From UBA5794 sp963714375 (GTDB lineage Bacteria > Actinomycetota > Acidimicrobiia > Spongiisociales > UBA5794): a stretch of 64,000 bases of DNA. Below the pieces are notes generated by a model, which saw only the letters and a list, made by a program, of their open reading frames with translations, was not told the origin of the DNA and did no database searches. Positions within the stretch are counted from its first letter, which is position 1, and every line of letters starts with the position of its first letter. The stretch lies in contig CAVQOG010000003.1 in the NCBI GenBank assembly GCA_963714375.1, forward strand, positions 376,699 to 440,698, written 5' to 3'. Position numbers and translations under genes: made by a program. Positions 33,135 to 42,689 of this stretch are shown piece after piece.

Positions 33135-33368
33135 ATGTGTGTTGCAACCCCGGGACGCATTGTGTCGATCGGCCAGCCATCGACCGCATCGGTGCCCGCC
33201 GAGGTTGTCTTTTCCGACCGCACCCTCACCGTGAATCTGGTCATGGTTCCCGACGCGGTTGTTGGCGACTACATCGTGGTGCATTCCGGGTATGCGATCA
33301 GAATCACACATGAACCAATCACTCCGGGCGGGATCGCGTGCGAAGTACCCGGTGTCGTCGACGGCTGA
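33135..33368 (+). CDS. hypC: HypC/HupF hydrogenase assembly chaperone
   Basis: 77 residues beginning MCVATPGRIVSI, with the invariant Cys2 that carries the Fe(CN)2CO unit with HypD; GDYIVVHSGYAI is the second family motif. Last gene of the hydrogenase operon, two bases after hypA. HypB, HypD, HypE and HypF are not in the window, so maturation must draw on genes elsewhere. Confidence 0.9.
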   Translation: MCVATPGRIVSIGQPSTASVPAEVVFSDRTLTVNLVMVPDAVVGDYIVVHSGYAIRITHEPITPGGIACEVPGVVDG

Positions 33369-33388
33369 ACTCGTTTTGGACGAGTTCA
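33366..33388. terminator. Hairpin between convergent hypC and sigma-fusion genes
   Basis: TGAACTCG / CGAGTTCA, 8-bp perfect stem with a 7-nt loop (ttttgga), beginning at the hypC stop codon. It is placed to end the hydrogenase transcript and perhaps also the opposing one. Confidence 0.55.
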
Positions 33389-33406
33389 CCAATGTTCGCC
33401 GACGGT

Positions 33407-34987
33407 CTAGAAACATCCCAAGAGACTGTGGACGGTCACGGCCGTCATCGTTGTGGATTGATTCCCTGCAAGATCCGTCGCTTTGAGCGTGACAGCAATC
33501 GACTCGCTTGACGAATCGAGGACCGTTGGATAGTCGAACGGCCCGAAGGTTGTCTGATAAAGGCCCCCGACGCCATTCATGGTGACCGTGGACGAACCCT
33601 GCGATGTAGTCCACGATGCGGTGACAGACGCTACGCCGCTGTGACCGTCGATCACCGAAACTGCGATTGTCGAGCTACTCGGCGTGCCCGGTGGGCATAC
33701 GTTCACGCCGAAGTCGAGTTCGTAGATATCCGTTTGGGACACCGAGGCGGGATGCATGACTGGTGGGGTTGTGTCCGGCGCGGCCGTCGTCGTGGTCGGT
33801 GGGACAGTTGTCGGTGGGACAGTTGTCGCGGGGACGGTTGTCGCGGGAACAGTTGTGACGGGCGCGGCGGTTGTTGGAGCCTGGGTGGGAATCGGATCGT
33901 CAGGAATCGACCGATCCGGTGCCGAGTCGTTGAGCGGGGCTCCTGGTAAGTGTGGCGCAACATCCGAGTCCTCCTCTGCGGGGCCGAGCCCTTCTGGCGC
34001 GCCGAGGGTCGACTGAGTGGCATCGACTGTCGGCATCGCTTGGGTATCCCTCCCACTGTTTGCGGCGATCACCGCCACCGTGGCGACACCGAACGCCACA
34101 AAGACGAGCACCGCTCCAGCGACAAACCATCTTCGCCACCGTCGGGGCCCCTGGATCGTATTCGTCCGATCCGAAACACTCGACCACACAGCGCTCTTCA
34201 CTCCGGCTGGCACCGGAACAGCCGCAAACGCTGCAAAGATCTGCATCGGCGCGACGAGCGTCTTGCGCCGCTCATCGCATTCCTCGCATGCGTTCACATG
34301 CCGGTCCACCGATTTACGAAGCCGCGGCGTGACAGGAGGCACGGGTTGAGCGGCAACAAGTTGCGCAAGAACGTCGCAGTCGTCCGACCCCTTTCGGACA
34401 AGAAGGTACGTGGCGATCGCACCCGCTGCGCGTTCTTTCGTGCGGTTGAGACGGGTGTACGCGCTCCCCTTCGTAATCCCAAGTACTTCTGCGATCTCTG
34501 CGCTCGACAACCCTTGCCGCACATGAAGATCCAGAACGGTATAGGTGTCAGCATCAAGGGACTCAGCTGCCTCCCACACGAGGGCGGCGGAATCCTCAAA
34601 TTCGGCGACGGCGACAGGGTTGTCCATCATGTCCTCGGACGGCTTTCCGAGGAGCGGGTTGATCCTTGTCGTTTCCTCTGGCTCGAGGGTCGATATCGAC
34701 GTCTCGCGGCGAGTTGATCGAAAGTGTGCGACGGCCTCGCGTCGAACAATGCTGTACATCCATGGCCTGAAGGCTTCGGGGTCCCGGAGCTGACCGAGGC
34801 GCTCGTGAGCCTTGATGAATGAATCCTGGACGATGTCCGCAGCGGCGTGTTTGTCCTTGACTGCTCTCGCAGCAAAGTCGAACAGCCGATCAAAGTAGCG
34901 ACCGTAGAGGCCCTCAAGGCCTGAGGGGTCTCCGGACAACGCAAGGGCAACGAGTTGGGTGTCGGTTGCAGTGGTCGTGTTCGCCAT
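33407..34987 (-). CDS. ECF sigma factor fused to zinc anti-sigma domain, membrane helix and exported domain
   Basis: 526 residues in one frame. Sigma region 2 at about 12-95 (AAADIVQDSFIKAHERLGQL, FRPWMYSIVRREAVAHFRST), region 4 at about 135-195 (LDLHVRQGLSSAEIAEVLG), zinc anti-sigma signature H230-C234-C237 (RHVNACEEC), membrane helix at about 288-308 (FVAGAVLVFVAFGVATVAVI), a TTVPP repeat linker (15-bp DNA repeats at about 33,800-33,856) and a C-terminal exported beta domain with Ig-like STVTMNGVGGLYQTTFGPFD. A self-contained transmembrane sigma/anti-sigma; release of the sigma part would need proteolysis. ATG 34987; convergent with hypC. Confidence 0.88.
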   Translation of the reverse strand: MANTTTATDTQLVALALSGDPSGLEGLYGRYFDRLFDFAARAVKDKHAAADIVQDSFIKAHERLGQLRDPEAFRPWMYSIVRREAVAHFRSTRRETSISTLEPEETTRINPLLGKPSEDMMDNPVAVAEFEDSAALVWEAAESLDADTYTVLDLHVRQGLSSAEIAEVLGITKGSAYTRLNRTKERAAGAIATYLLVRKGSDDCDVLAQLVAAQPVPPVTPRLRKSVDRHVNACEECDERRKTLVAPMQIFAAFAAVPVPAGVKSAVWSSVSDRTNTIQGPRRWRRWFVAGAVLVFVAFGVATVAVIAANSGRDTQAMPTVDATQSTLGAPEGLGPAEEDSDVAPHLPGAPLNDSAPDRSIPDDPIPTQAPTTAAPVTTVPATTVPATTVPPTTVPPTTTTAAPDTTPPVMHPASVSQTDIYELDFGVNVCPPGTPSSSTIAVSVIDGHSGVASVTASWTTSQGSSTVTMNGVGGLYQTTFGPFDYPTVLDSSSESIAVTLKATDLAGNQSTTMTAVTVHSLLGCF

Positions 34988-35340
34988 TTCGGTGTCCTCA
35001 AGTCGATGATACGAGTCGATCCATGTTCAGGGCAAGGTGCGAGTTCGCAGTTGGAATCGTCGACGCCGCTCGTGCTGTGACCCAGAGACGCGCATGCGAT
35101 TCGGCTGTTGATCCTTGCCACGGTCTGTCTCCTTCGGCGCGTCGATGGCGCTTGCCCCGACACCCATGAGACGCGCTCACGTAGGAGTTCTTACAAGGTT
35201 CAGCGCGAGCAGCTCACTGTCCCGCCTCGAGACGGTCGATCGGCCCCTCCGCGACGCGGCGAAGAGGTGTCTTGAGGGGCCAGACTCGATCGTCGGTAGG
35301 GTGAGTGCAGGAACGACCCGCACCGAATTGAGGAGCACAC
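34988..35340. other. Intergenic region, no gene seen
   Basis: 353 bp between the divergent sigma-fusion and YCII genes. No frame with coding character or ribosome-binding site and no convincing hairpin. Both promoters should be here, but I cannot place -35/-10 boxes with confidence. Confidence 0.5.
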
Positions 35341-35700
35341 ATGAGCCGGTACCTGTTGTCCGTACACACGGTCGAAGGAGAAGCTCGCGAACAGACACCT
35401 GAAGAGATGCAGTTGTTCATGGAACGGGTACATGCACTCGAAGCCGAGATGAGAGCAGCAGACGCCTTCGTCTTCACCGGAGGTCTGCACGGTGCAGACC
35501 AGGCGAGGGTCGTGCACCGAACGGACAGCAACACTGTGGTAACGGACGGACCATTCGCCGAGACGAAGGAACACATCGGTGGTTTCTACGTCATCAACGC
35601 CGTGGATCTCGATGCGGCCGTCGCATGGGCTGCCAAGGTCGTGGACGCGATCCAACGCCCGATTGAGGTTCGCCAGTTCTTCGACATGTCGGAGGGTTGA
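35341..35700 (+). CDS. YCII-related DGPF-domain protein
   Basis: 119 residues: MSRYLLSVHTVEG, VFTGGLHGADQARVVH, the signature TDGPFAETKEHIGGFYVI and an end matching IEVRQFFDM. DGPF proteins are small dimeric ferredoxin-like-fold proteins often encoded beside ECF sigma factors. Here a sigma gene lies divergently upstream, which fits a regulatory target. GGAG lies 6 nt before ATG 35341. Catalytic role unknown. Confidence 0.9.
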   Translation: MSRYLLSVHTVEGEAREQTPEEMQLFMERVHALEAEMRAADAFVFTGGLHGADQARVVHRTDSNTVVTDGPFAETKEHIGGFYVINAVDLDAAVAWAAKVVDAIQRPIEVRQFFDMSEG

Positions 35701-35760
35701 CCCGAGAACCGCTGAAACCTCGTGGCTCTCCACTGCCACCCTTTTGCCTAACGTTGTACC

Positions 35761-37317
35761 GTGCACACCGTCTTCTTCAATGGGTCGATCTGGACCGGAA
35801 CCAACGAGAGACCCGATTGGGTAGCCGTTGACGGATCGCGTATCGTTTCGATGGGAAATGGTGCTCCTCCAGAAGGCGAGCAGTTCAATCTCGACGGGCG
35901 ATGCCTGTTGCCGGGATTCCAGGATGCCCATGTGCACCCACCGATGGGCGGTCTCGCAATGATCCGGTGCGACCTCCATGACGTGGATCCTGCCGACTAC
36001 GTGGCGACAATCGGCGCCTACGCGGGCTCACACCCGGAAGCGACATGGGTGCTCGGCGGAGGGTGGCCCATGAACGCGTTCTCCGGAGGCATCCCTCACC
36101 GCCGAGCGCTCGATGCAGTTGTTCCGGATCGACCAGTGCTCCTGCATTCGAGCGAAGGGCATGCAGCGTGGGTCAACACACGTGCACTGGCCATGGCCGG
36201 CATCGACCATTCGACTCCCGACCCATCCAGTGGACGGATCGAAAGGGACCCAGACGGAACTCCGAATGGAACCCTTCAAGAAGGAGCGGTGGATCTGGTC
36301 GAGAAGTTCTCCCCGACCGACACGGTGGCCGATGTCGTCCAAGCAATTCTTGTAGCTCAGACCTACTTGATCAGCCTCGGTATCACGGGATGGCAGGACG
36401 CTTGGGTCCGTCCCGTCGACCACGCCTCATATCGTCTGCTGGCCCACGACGGTCGGCTCAAAGCACGCGTCTTTGGATCGCTGTGGTGGGACCGGGAGCG
36501 GGGAGCCGACCAGCTCGATGACCTGATCGCCAAGACCGCCGAAGGAACTCCGAACTACCGACCCGGTGGTATCAAGCTCATGGTTGATGGCGTCATCGAG
36601 AACGGCACGGGTGCGATGTGTTCGCCCTACGTCGGAACGGATGACCACGGGCTGACCTTTCTTGATCGGGAAACCCTCATAACCATCGTCCCGCGCATCA
36701 TGGCCGCGGGGATCCAGCCCCATTTCCACGCCATAGGCGACTGCGCTATCCGGAGTGCGCTCGATGCTGTTGAGGCCGGCAACAAGGCAGATGTCGAAGC
36801 GGTGCGACCACACATCGCCCACATTCACGTCATCGACCCGGTCGATGTCCCTCGCTTCGCCTCGCTCGGTGTGGCGGCGAACGCACAGGCTTTGTGGGCG
36901 TGTCGGGACGCGACCATGACCGACCTGACCATCCCGCGACTCGGATCGAAGAGGGCGACGTGGCAGTATCCGTTCCGGTCGCTCGTCGATAGTGGTGCCC
37001 GTTTGGCTGCCGGGTCGGACTGGTCAGTATCGACGGCCGATCCGTTTGCCCAGATGGCCGTGGCCGTGGAACGTGCGACGGCGGACGCACCGGACCCGCT
37101 CCTCCCAGAACAGGCGTTGACCCGAATCGAGATTCTCCGGGCATTCACCTCGGGTTCGGCATGGGTGAACCACGATGAGACCCGTTCAGGAACGATCAAA
37201 GTTGGCAACGTTGCCGACCTTGTGGTCTCATCCGACAGTCCACTCACCGCGACCGATCTGGGATCGGTACGAACAGAAGCGACGTTGATCTGCGGCGAAA
37301 CGGTCTATCAGCGCTAG
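35761..37317 (+). CDS. Cytoplasmic amidohydrolase (YtcJ-like)
   Basis: 518 residues of the Amidohydro_3 family with all metal-site elements: DAHVHPPMGG, GGIKLMVDGVIENGTG (carbamylated Lys), HFHAIGDCAIRSAL, HIAHIHVIDP and AAGSDWSVSTADPF. There is no signal peptide, unlike the paralogue at 19708-21135. GTG 35761 follows a TAACGT -10-like box by 6 nt, so a leaderless transcript is likely. The substrate is unknown. Confidence 0.88.
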   Translation: MHTVFFNGSIWTGTNERPDWVAVDGSRIVSMGNGAPPEGEQFNLDGRCLLPGFQDAHVHPPMGGLAMIRCDLHDVDPADYVATIGAYAGSHPEATWVLGGGWPMNAFSGGIPHRRALDAVVPDRPVLLHSSEGHAAWVNTRALAMAGIDHSTPDPSSGRIERDPDGTPNGTLQEGAVDLVEKFSPTDTVADVVQAILVAQTYLISLGITGWQDAWVRPVDHASYRLLAHDGRLKARVFGSLWWDRERGADQLDDLIAKTAEGTPNYRPGGIKLMVDGVIENGTGAMCSPYVGTDDHGLTFLDRETLITIVPRIMAAGIQPHFHAIGDCAIRSALDAVEAGNKADVEAVRPHIAHIHVIDPVDVPRFASLGVAANAQALWACRDATMTDLTIPRLGSKRATWQYPFRSLVDSGARLAAGSDWSVSTADPFAQMAVAVERATADAPDPLLPEQALTRIEILRAFTSGSAWVNHDETRSGTIKVGNVADLVVSSDSPLTATDLGSVRTEATLICGETVYQR

Positions 37318-37336
37318 CAGCCGATGCCCTTGCCGG

Positions 37337-39070
37337 CTAAGCGATGGATCGGACCTTGCTGGTCGCGGCGGCCGCTCGACGCTCGGCGGGATCGTGCGTA
37401 ACGCGGCCGGGTAGTGTGACTGAGAAGCATGCACCTCCGAGGATTTCGGACGTCCGATACGCCGATGAGCCGCCATGAGCCTGCGCAATCGCACTGACAA
37501 CGGCCAGCCCGATCCCTGATCCGGGGACGGCCGCGTTCAGACGGTTCGGACCGCGTTCGAACCGATCCCACACCCGCACCTCGTAGCGCCGAGGTAGACC
37601 CCGACCGTCATCGTGGACCTCGAATCTGACATCTGCCCCATCTGCCACCACCCGCAACAACTGCTTGGGGCCGCCGTAGCGGGAGGCGTTCGTGAGGAGA
37701 TTGACCAGAACCTGTTGCATCCGCGCTCGGTCCACGAATGCAACCAGGTCGGGTTCCACATCGATACCGACCGTCTCGGAGCCAATACCAGACGCGCGGA
37801 TCGATGCCACTGCGAGATCGTCGACAAGGACTGGCTCGACATCGAGTTTGAGACCTCCATCGGAGCCACGAGCAAGCATGATCAGGTCCGACACGATCGT
37901 TGACATGTAGTCCGCCTGCTGGTGGATGATTGACAGCATGCTCCGTTGGTCATGGTCGAGGCGGTCACCGTCCTCGGCGAGTAGGTCAACATACCCGACG
38001 ATCGCAGTGAGGGGAGTCCGTAGTTCGTGCGAGATCGTGGTGACCAGCAGATCACGCTGCTCCTCGATGGTCGCTCGATTGTCCACAATCGCCACAGCCT
38101 GACGCGCGATGACCAGCAGTCCAACAACGATCACCGCTGACAGCAGGGTGTCATCGACAGACATGTCACCGCTGACTATCGCCTCGGTAACGAACACGCC
38201 AAGCATCCCGATTGCAGGGACGTAAGGCGCAATCAACGTCCATAACGGTGGATTTCGATCAGCGTATTCACGACCAACCGAAGGCTGACCGACGAGCGAC
38301 GCAGACGCAAAGAAGAATCCGATGGCGAGAAGATTGATCCAGTACAGAGGGCTCGTGTCTTCGAATGACCCGGACTGGCCCGAGGAGAAGATCGCGATAT
38401 CACCGACAACCTGAAACAGCACTCCTCCGGTAAACAGCGCAACACGCATATCGAAGCGGTGGCGTGAGCGCCGAAGCAGAACCGACATGGCAACGGTCAG
38501 GACAACGAGATCGAGGAAAGGGTATACCGCGCCAATGGTCCTCGTGAGGGTTGACGAATCGGCCAAGTCAGAAGTCATGTCAGCGAGCAGCAGGACCCAG
38601 AGCAGCGCCCCCGTGGACACGGCACCGATGAGTCCATCGAGAATCATGCGGACGCGCTGGAGGGTCGAGCCCTGGGAGTACGGGAGCGTCGCGGCACCAG
38701 CGATCACCAGCACATAGGTCGCCATGAAGAAGATGTCAGTCCAACCGAAGGTTGGCGCATCTCCCTGGATGAAGAACACGGCGGCTACGACGACGACACC
38801 CAGCGCTGCGGCGCACACCCCGAGGCCGACGAGTGTCCATGCGAGCCGTTCACGCCCCGACACAGTGCGGGCACGCACGATAAAGAGACCACCCGCAAGA
38901 CCGGCGCCCACTGCTACACCGAGTGCGCCGGCAGCGTCAGCGACGTCCTTGGAGCCGAAGATCGTCGCCGCCGCGCAGAGCGCGAGGAAAACGAACACCG
39001 CCTGTGCAAACCGTCCAAATCGGACGTCGGTGTTCGGGTTGTTCATGGGAAGTCGGGTGGTCCGTTCCAC
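37337..39070 (-). CDS. Orphan multi-pass sensor histidine kinase
   Basis: 577 residues. About nine membrane helices (residues 15-320) form a sensor without a clear extracellular domain, followed by a short coiled linker (IVDNRATIEEQRDLLV), the HisKA box ISHELRTPLTAIVGYVDLL and an ATPase with N box NLLTNASRYGG, G1 DDGRGLP and G2 GSGIGLAVV. No response regulator is adjacent, so its partner is elsewhere. GTG 39070 is about 6 nt after a GATAAC box (leaderless style); ATG 39046 is an alternative. Convergent with the amidohydrolase. Confidence 0.87.
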   Translation of the reverse strand: MERTTRLPMNNPNTDVRFGRFAQAVFVFLALCAAATIFGSKDVADAAGALGVAVGAGLAGGLFIVRARTVSGRERLAWTLVGLGVCAAALGVVVVAAVFFIQGDAPTFGWTDIFFMATYVLVIAGAATLPYSQGSTLQRVRMILDGLIGAVSTGALLWVLLLADMTSDLADSSTLTRTIGAVYPFLDLVVLTVAMSVLLRRSRHRFDMRVALFTGGVLFQVVGDIAIFSSGQSGSFEDTSPLYWINLLAIGFFFASASLVGQPSVGREYADRNPPLWTLIAPYVPAIGMLGVFVTEAIVSGDMSVDDTLLSAVIVVGLLVIARQAVAIVDNRATIEEQRDLLVTTISHELRTPLTAIVGYVDLLAEDGDRLDHDQRSMLSIIHQQADYMSTIVSDLIMLARGSDGGLKLDVEPVLVDDLAVASIRASGIGSETVGIDVEPDLVAFVDRARMQQVLVNLLTNASRYGGPKQLLRVVADGADVRFEVHDDGRGLPRRYEVRVWDRFERGPNRLNAAVPGSGIGLAVVSAIAQAHGGSSAYRTSEILGGACFSVTLPGRVTHDPAERRAAAATSKVRSIA

Positions 39071-39136
39071 CCAGGAGTTATCGGTCGGGTCTACTTAGGA
39101 ATGAAGGAGTTCAAGGAACCAAAGACTTCCAGCAGC

Positions 39137-40387
39137 TCAGTGGAGTTCAATGTGCCATTCAAGCGGAACGACGAGCCCCTCGATGTTTTTCTCGAGGGCG
39201 TCCATGAATCTGACAAGGTCGTCGTCAGTTTGGAACAGAGTCGTCGTAAATCGGATGCCGTCCATGCCGAGCGGTACGACCGGGAAGCCAGAAACGTTGA
39301 CGTAGAACCCATCACGCATCATGCGACGTCCCAATTCGATGGCGTTTTCGGGTGTACCCACGCGGACGTACCAAAGGGGCGTTCGTTCCAGGGAAAGGGC
39401 GGGAAGCTGTCCGGCGACAAGGCGGTCTCGGACGTAGTCGATCTTGGTGAACAGCTGCTCTTCACGGACATCCCGTTCCGCGGAGAGATGGATGTCAGCT
39501 GCTGCAACCGCAGCGCCGAGTTCGGCCGGATGCACCGGACCCGAAAAAGTGAATGTTGCCCCTGCAAGCAAGACCCGCTCGGCCATCGCTTGGTTCGGGA
39601 GCACAAGAACCGACCCCCCAGCACCCCAGGATTTCGCGAGGGACCCGATGATGATCATTCGCGGGTGATAGCCAACTTCGGTGAGAACATGCCCGATACC
39701 GTGCCGACCACGCCAACCGACACCATGAGCATCGTCGTAGTACAGGTGGAGGTTCTCGAACTCGTCGAGAAGGGGAGCTATCGCCTTGACAGGTGCGGTG
39801 TCGCCGAACATCGAATAGACGCCGTCTGCGAGGAACCAGACCCGTTTGTGGTTGCGGGCTTCCTCTGACAGGATGACATAAAGCGCTTCGACATCGTTGT
39901 GTGGGACGCTCCGAACATCGGCTCCAATGCCTCGAAGCACCCCCGCCGTCAACTGGACTGACGCATGCACCTGGTGATCGAGCAGAACAAGGTCTCCGGG
40001 ACTGACAAGTACGGGGAGCACGGAAAGATGACCAAGCGTGGTCGTGGTCGGAACCAAGATATGGCCCTGATCGAAGATCTTCCCAAGGCGATCTTCAAGA
40101 TCCGTGTAGAGATCGATCGATGCATATGCAGCCGAGGACGAGAACACGGGTCCGTATTGGTCCAATGCCGCTTTTGCACCGTCGATCAGCCGCTGGTCTG
40201 TGTTCAGACCGAGGTATGCACAGGATCCGTAGTTGAGAAGGTCGCGCCCACGAACACCGATCGTCCTGCTGTCGCGGCTCTGACCTTCGACTCGCAACCG
40301 AATGAGGCCACCACGCACAGCCATCTCGAGCCGCTCGTGAACAACTCTCAGCGCCTCTGCCCTATCGGTAGCCACTTTCGATTCCAT
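39137..40387 (-). CDS. AONS-family PLP acyltransferase (KBL/SPT-like)
   Basis: 416 residues, alpha-oxoamine synthase family (8-amino-7-oxononanoate synthase, 2-amino-3-ketobutyrate ligase, serine palmitoyltransferase). LLNYGSCAYLGLNTDQRLID, YDDAHGVGWRGRHGIGHVL and the PLP lysine IIGSLAKSWGAGG. It condenses an amino acid with an acyl-CoA or acyl-ACP, but the specific pair is not readable and no biotin or sphingolipid genes are nearby. ATG 40387 is preceded by GAGGA at 3-4 nt; longer frames upstream look non-coding. Confidence 0.85.
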   Translation of the reverse strand: MESKVATDRAEALRVVHERLEMAVRGGLIRLRVEGQSRDSRTIGVRGRDLLNYGSCAYLGLNTDQRLIDGAKAALDQYGPVFSSSAAYASIDLYTDLEDRLGKIFDQGHILVPTTTTLGHLSVLPVLVSPGDLVLLDHQVHASVQLTAGVLRGIGADVRSVPHNDVEALYVILSEEARNHKRVWFLADGVYSMFGDTAPVKAIAPLLDEFENLHLYYDDAHGVGWRGRHGIGHVLTEVGYHPRMIIIGSLAKSWGAGGSVLVLPNQAMAERVLLAGATFTFSGPVHPAELGAAVAAADIHLSAERDVREEQLFTKIDYVRDRLVAGQLPALSLERTPLWYVRVGTPENAIELGRRMMRDGFYVNVSGFPVVPLGMDGIRFTTTLFQTDDDLVRFMDALEKNIEGLVVPLEWHIELH

Positions 40388-40530
40388 TTGTCCTCTTCCC
40401 CGCGCTCCAGCCATTGTGAGTAATGGGTGGGGAGCCGCGACCATACCCTCGATTCCGCCGTGATCCGGGGATTACTCGGCAGCGGCTTGGCAAAAACAGG
40501 GCATCCCATGCGACGGCTATCTCGTGTGAC

Positions 40531-41172
40531 TCAGGATGAGACCAGGTCGGTCAGGTCGGCGGCAATTGCCTCAGGGCTGGCACCGAAGGCCCAGACGACC
40601 CGCAATACTCCCTCATCGTCGACCGCGTACAGCCACGGACTGTGTGCCACCTCAACCCGACCATCCGCCGCCTTGGTCACGCCATAATCGGCGCCAAATA
40701 CATCCGCTGCAGCTCGCAACGCTTCGTCATCCTCGGTGCGAAGTGCGTGAGCACCGGGTACGAAGTACTGGATGTAGTCAGCAAGTATCTCGTCGGTGTC
40801 ACGAGCCGGATCGACTGTGACCATGGCAACCGAGATCTCGTCCGCTGCATCGCCCATTTCGGAAAGCGCTTGCCGAACATCTGCCATCGTCGTTGGACAA
40901 ACGTCCGGGCATGAGGTGTAGCCAAAGTAGACCACAAGAACGCCACCCTCCTCAGCAATCATCTCGAACGGAACTCCCTCATTCGATACATCGGGAAGCG
41001 CTACGTCAGACATCCGGGTCCCGAGAACGCTGTCCCCGCCAATCTCGCGAGTCAGGGACGTGTCGCGGGGCCCAAGTGTGCTCAACGGGGCATCTTGTGA
41101 GGATTCGGAGGTACACGACACCATCGAGATCGTGACAGCGCAACCAAATGCCAAAAGCTTGATCATCGGCAC
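40531..41172 (-). CDS. SCO1/SenC copper chaperone lipoprotein
   Basis: 213 residues: lipoprotein signal (MIKLLAFGCAVTISMVSC), then the thioredoxin-like SCO fold with copper-binding CPDVC (FGYTSCPDVCPTTMADV) and the third ligand His in VEVAHSPWLYAV. SCO proteins load or reduce Cu-A of cytochrome oxidase. It follows the PCu(A)C gene by 65 bp on the same strand, a classic pair. The start is ATG 41172 or 41166. Confidence 0.9.
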   Translation of the reverse strand: MPMIKLLAFGCAVTISMVSCTSESSQDAPLSTLGPRDTSLTREIGGDSVLGTRMSDVALPDVSNEGVPFEMIAEEGGVLVVYFGYTSCPDVCPTTMADVRQALSEMGDAADEISVAMVTVDPARDTDEILADYIQYFVPGAHALRTEDDEALRAAADVFGADYGVTKAADGRVEVAHSPWLYAVDDEGVLRVVWAFGASPEAIAADLTDLVSS

Positions 41173-41237
41173 ATGTCAGGGTGATTGAGGATCATCAGCC
41201 TTCTTCGGGATGGCTGCGTTTTCGAACCGGGACACCG

Positions 41238-41672
41238 TCATTCGTCCCTTATCTCGGCGGATACCGTCTTCGCATCACCCGATGAGAAGGTCAATTCGAC
41301 ATCGACAGAGTCTCCGGCCGAGAGCGGTTCCTTTACTCCCATGCACATGACGTGGTAGCCGCCTGGTTCGAGGTTCACGGTTCCATTGGCAGGAACGGCG
41401 ATACCAGACAGCACCGGTGCCATCGACATCGTGCCGTCCGTCATCGATGTTTCGTGAAGCTCGGTCATTGTGCAGCGATCCGATGCGGCGCTTGTGAGAA
41501 CATCGTCTTGTGATCCTCCGGTGAGGATCATGTAGAACGCTGCGTTGTCGGCAGAGGACGGTGAAGGTCTTCCCCATGGATCGGCAACCGACACGGCATC
41601 GTCACCCCCACCGCAAGCGGCCGCCCCAACAGCCACGGCGAACACCAGGATGGCGACTCTGAATACCTTCAT
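41238..41672 (-). CDS. PCu(A)C copper chaperone lipoprotein
   Basis: 144 residues: signal MKVFRVAILVFAVAVGAAAC (lipobox AAAC) and the DUF461/PCu(A)C fold with copper ligands in MTELHETSMTDGTMSM and GGYHVMCMGVKEPL. It supplies Cu(I) with the downstream SCO protein to cytochrome oxidase. ATG 41672 is chosen because it begins the signal peptide; the longer frame adds a non-hydrophobic leader. Confidence 0.9.
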   Translation of the reverse strand: MKVFRVAILVFAVAVGAAACGGGDDAVSVADPWGRPSPSSADNAAFYMILTGGSQDDVLTSAASDRCTMTELHETSMTDGTMSMAPVLSGIAVPANGTVNLEPGGYHVMCMGVKEPLSAGDSVDVELTFSSGDAKTVSAEIRDE

Positions 41673-41836
41673 CGTGCTCTCGCTCCTCAAGATCGTCGCT
41701 ATGGCCATCAGTCTATTGTCAATCCATTTTCCTCAACCAACGTGCCGACGATGGGTCAAGTCGAGGCGTGTCGGCTCACCGTTGGCAGGCACCTGATGGC
41801 AGACAATCGCCAGTTGGGCGTGCCACAATTGTTCAC

Positions 41837-42610
41837 ATGGCACTTCATGTCGAAACCACACGAGCCATGGTCGAGCGTGGTCGACCACCGATCGTCCTCG
41901 TGCATGGTGCCTGGCATGCGTCGTGGTGTTGGACCGAATACTGGACGGGGTACCTGGCAGAACGCGGGTACACAAGCCATGCGCTCGATCTCCGCGGCCA
42001 CGGTCGCTCATCGGGATCATTGCGACGCGCGAGCATCAGGGACTATGTGAACGATGTACGCACGGTGACGAACGCCCTTGACGAGCAACCTGTGATTGTG
42101 GGCCATTCCATGGGTGGGTTTGTCGCCCAGCATTATCTCTCCCGATTCCGTGCACGCGGAGGCGTACTGATGGCATCCGTTCCGAATCACGGTGTCATTC
42201 CCGCAACCGTCCGCATCGCCCGCCAGCATCCGGGAGCCTTCCTCCGAGCCAACGCAACGCTGAATCTCGGCCCGATCGTCGACGACCGAGATCGGGCCAA
42301 AGCGCTGCTGTTCGGACCACACACTCAAGACGAGTACGCGAGTCGATTCATCGATCAAATCCAGGATGAGTCCTATCTCGCATTCATCGGAATGATGTTC
42401 TCCAGACCGAAGCCGACTCAGATCCGTGATCCGCTCTTCATCATCGGGGCCGCACAAGACGCCATCTTTCCCTCACGAGAGATCCGCGACACGGCCGAGG
42501 ACTACGGGACAACCGCCACGATCTTCGAAGGGATCGGGCACGACATGATGCTCGACACCCGGTGGGAAGAGGTGGCCGCTTCGGTGACCGACTTCCTCGA
42601 CACCTTGTAG
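41837..42610 (+). CDS. Alpha/beta hydrolase
   Basis: 257 residues. Oxyanion region VLVHGAWHASWCW, nucleophile elbow VGHSMGGFVAQHY, acid IIGAAQDAIFPSRE and catalytic His GIGHDMMLDT. This is a lipase/esterase-like subgroup; the substrate is unknown. The start is ATG 41837 (a later in-frame ATG would cut strand 1). Divergent from the copper chaperone pair. Confidence 0.87.
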   Translation: MALHVETTRAMVERGRPPIVLVHGAWHASWCWTEYWTGYLAERGYTSHALDLRGHGRSSGSLRRASIRDYVNDVRTVTNALDEQPVIVGHSMGGFVAQHYLSRFRARGGVLMASVPNHGVIPATVRIARQHPGAFLRANATLNLGPIVDDRDRAKALLFGPHTQDEYASRFIDQIQDESYLAFIGMMFSRPKPTQIRDPLFIIGAAQDAIFPSREIRDTAEDYGTTATIFEGIGHDMMLDTRWEEVAASVTDFLDTL

Positions 42611-42689
42611 AGGCCAGCGCTGCGACACCGAACCGCCGGGCATGCACCGAGATGCCTCCGAAACGCTCAAACACTCGAGCAGCTGCTCA

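Noticed and set aside
27822..33368. Complex I (NADH dehydrogenase) fragment
   Set aside because: The large subunit has both NiFe motifs and the operon includes protease, HypA and HypC; this is a hydrogenase.
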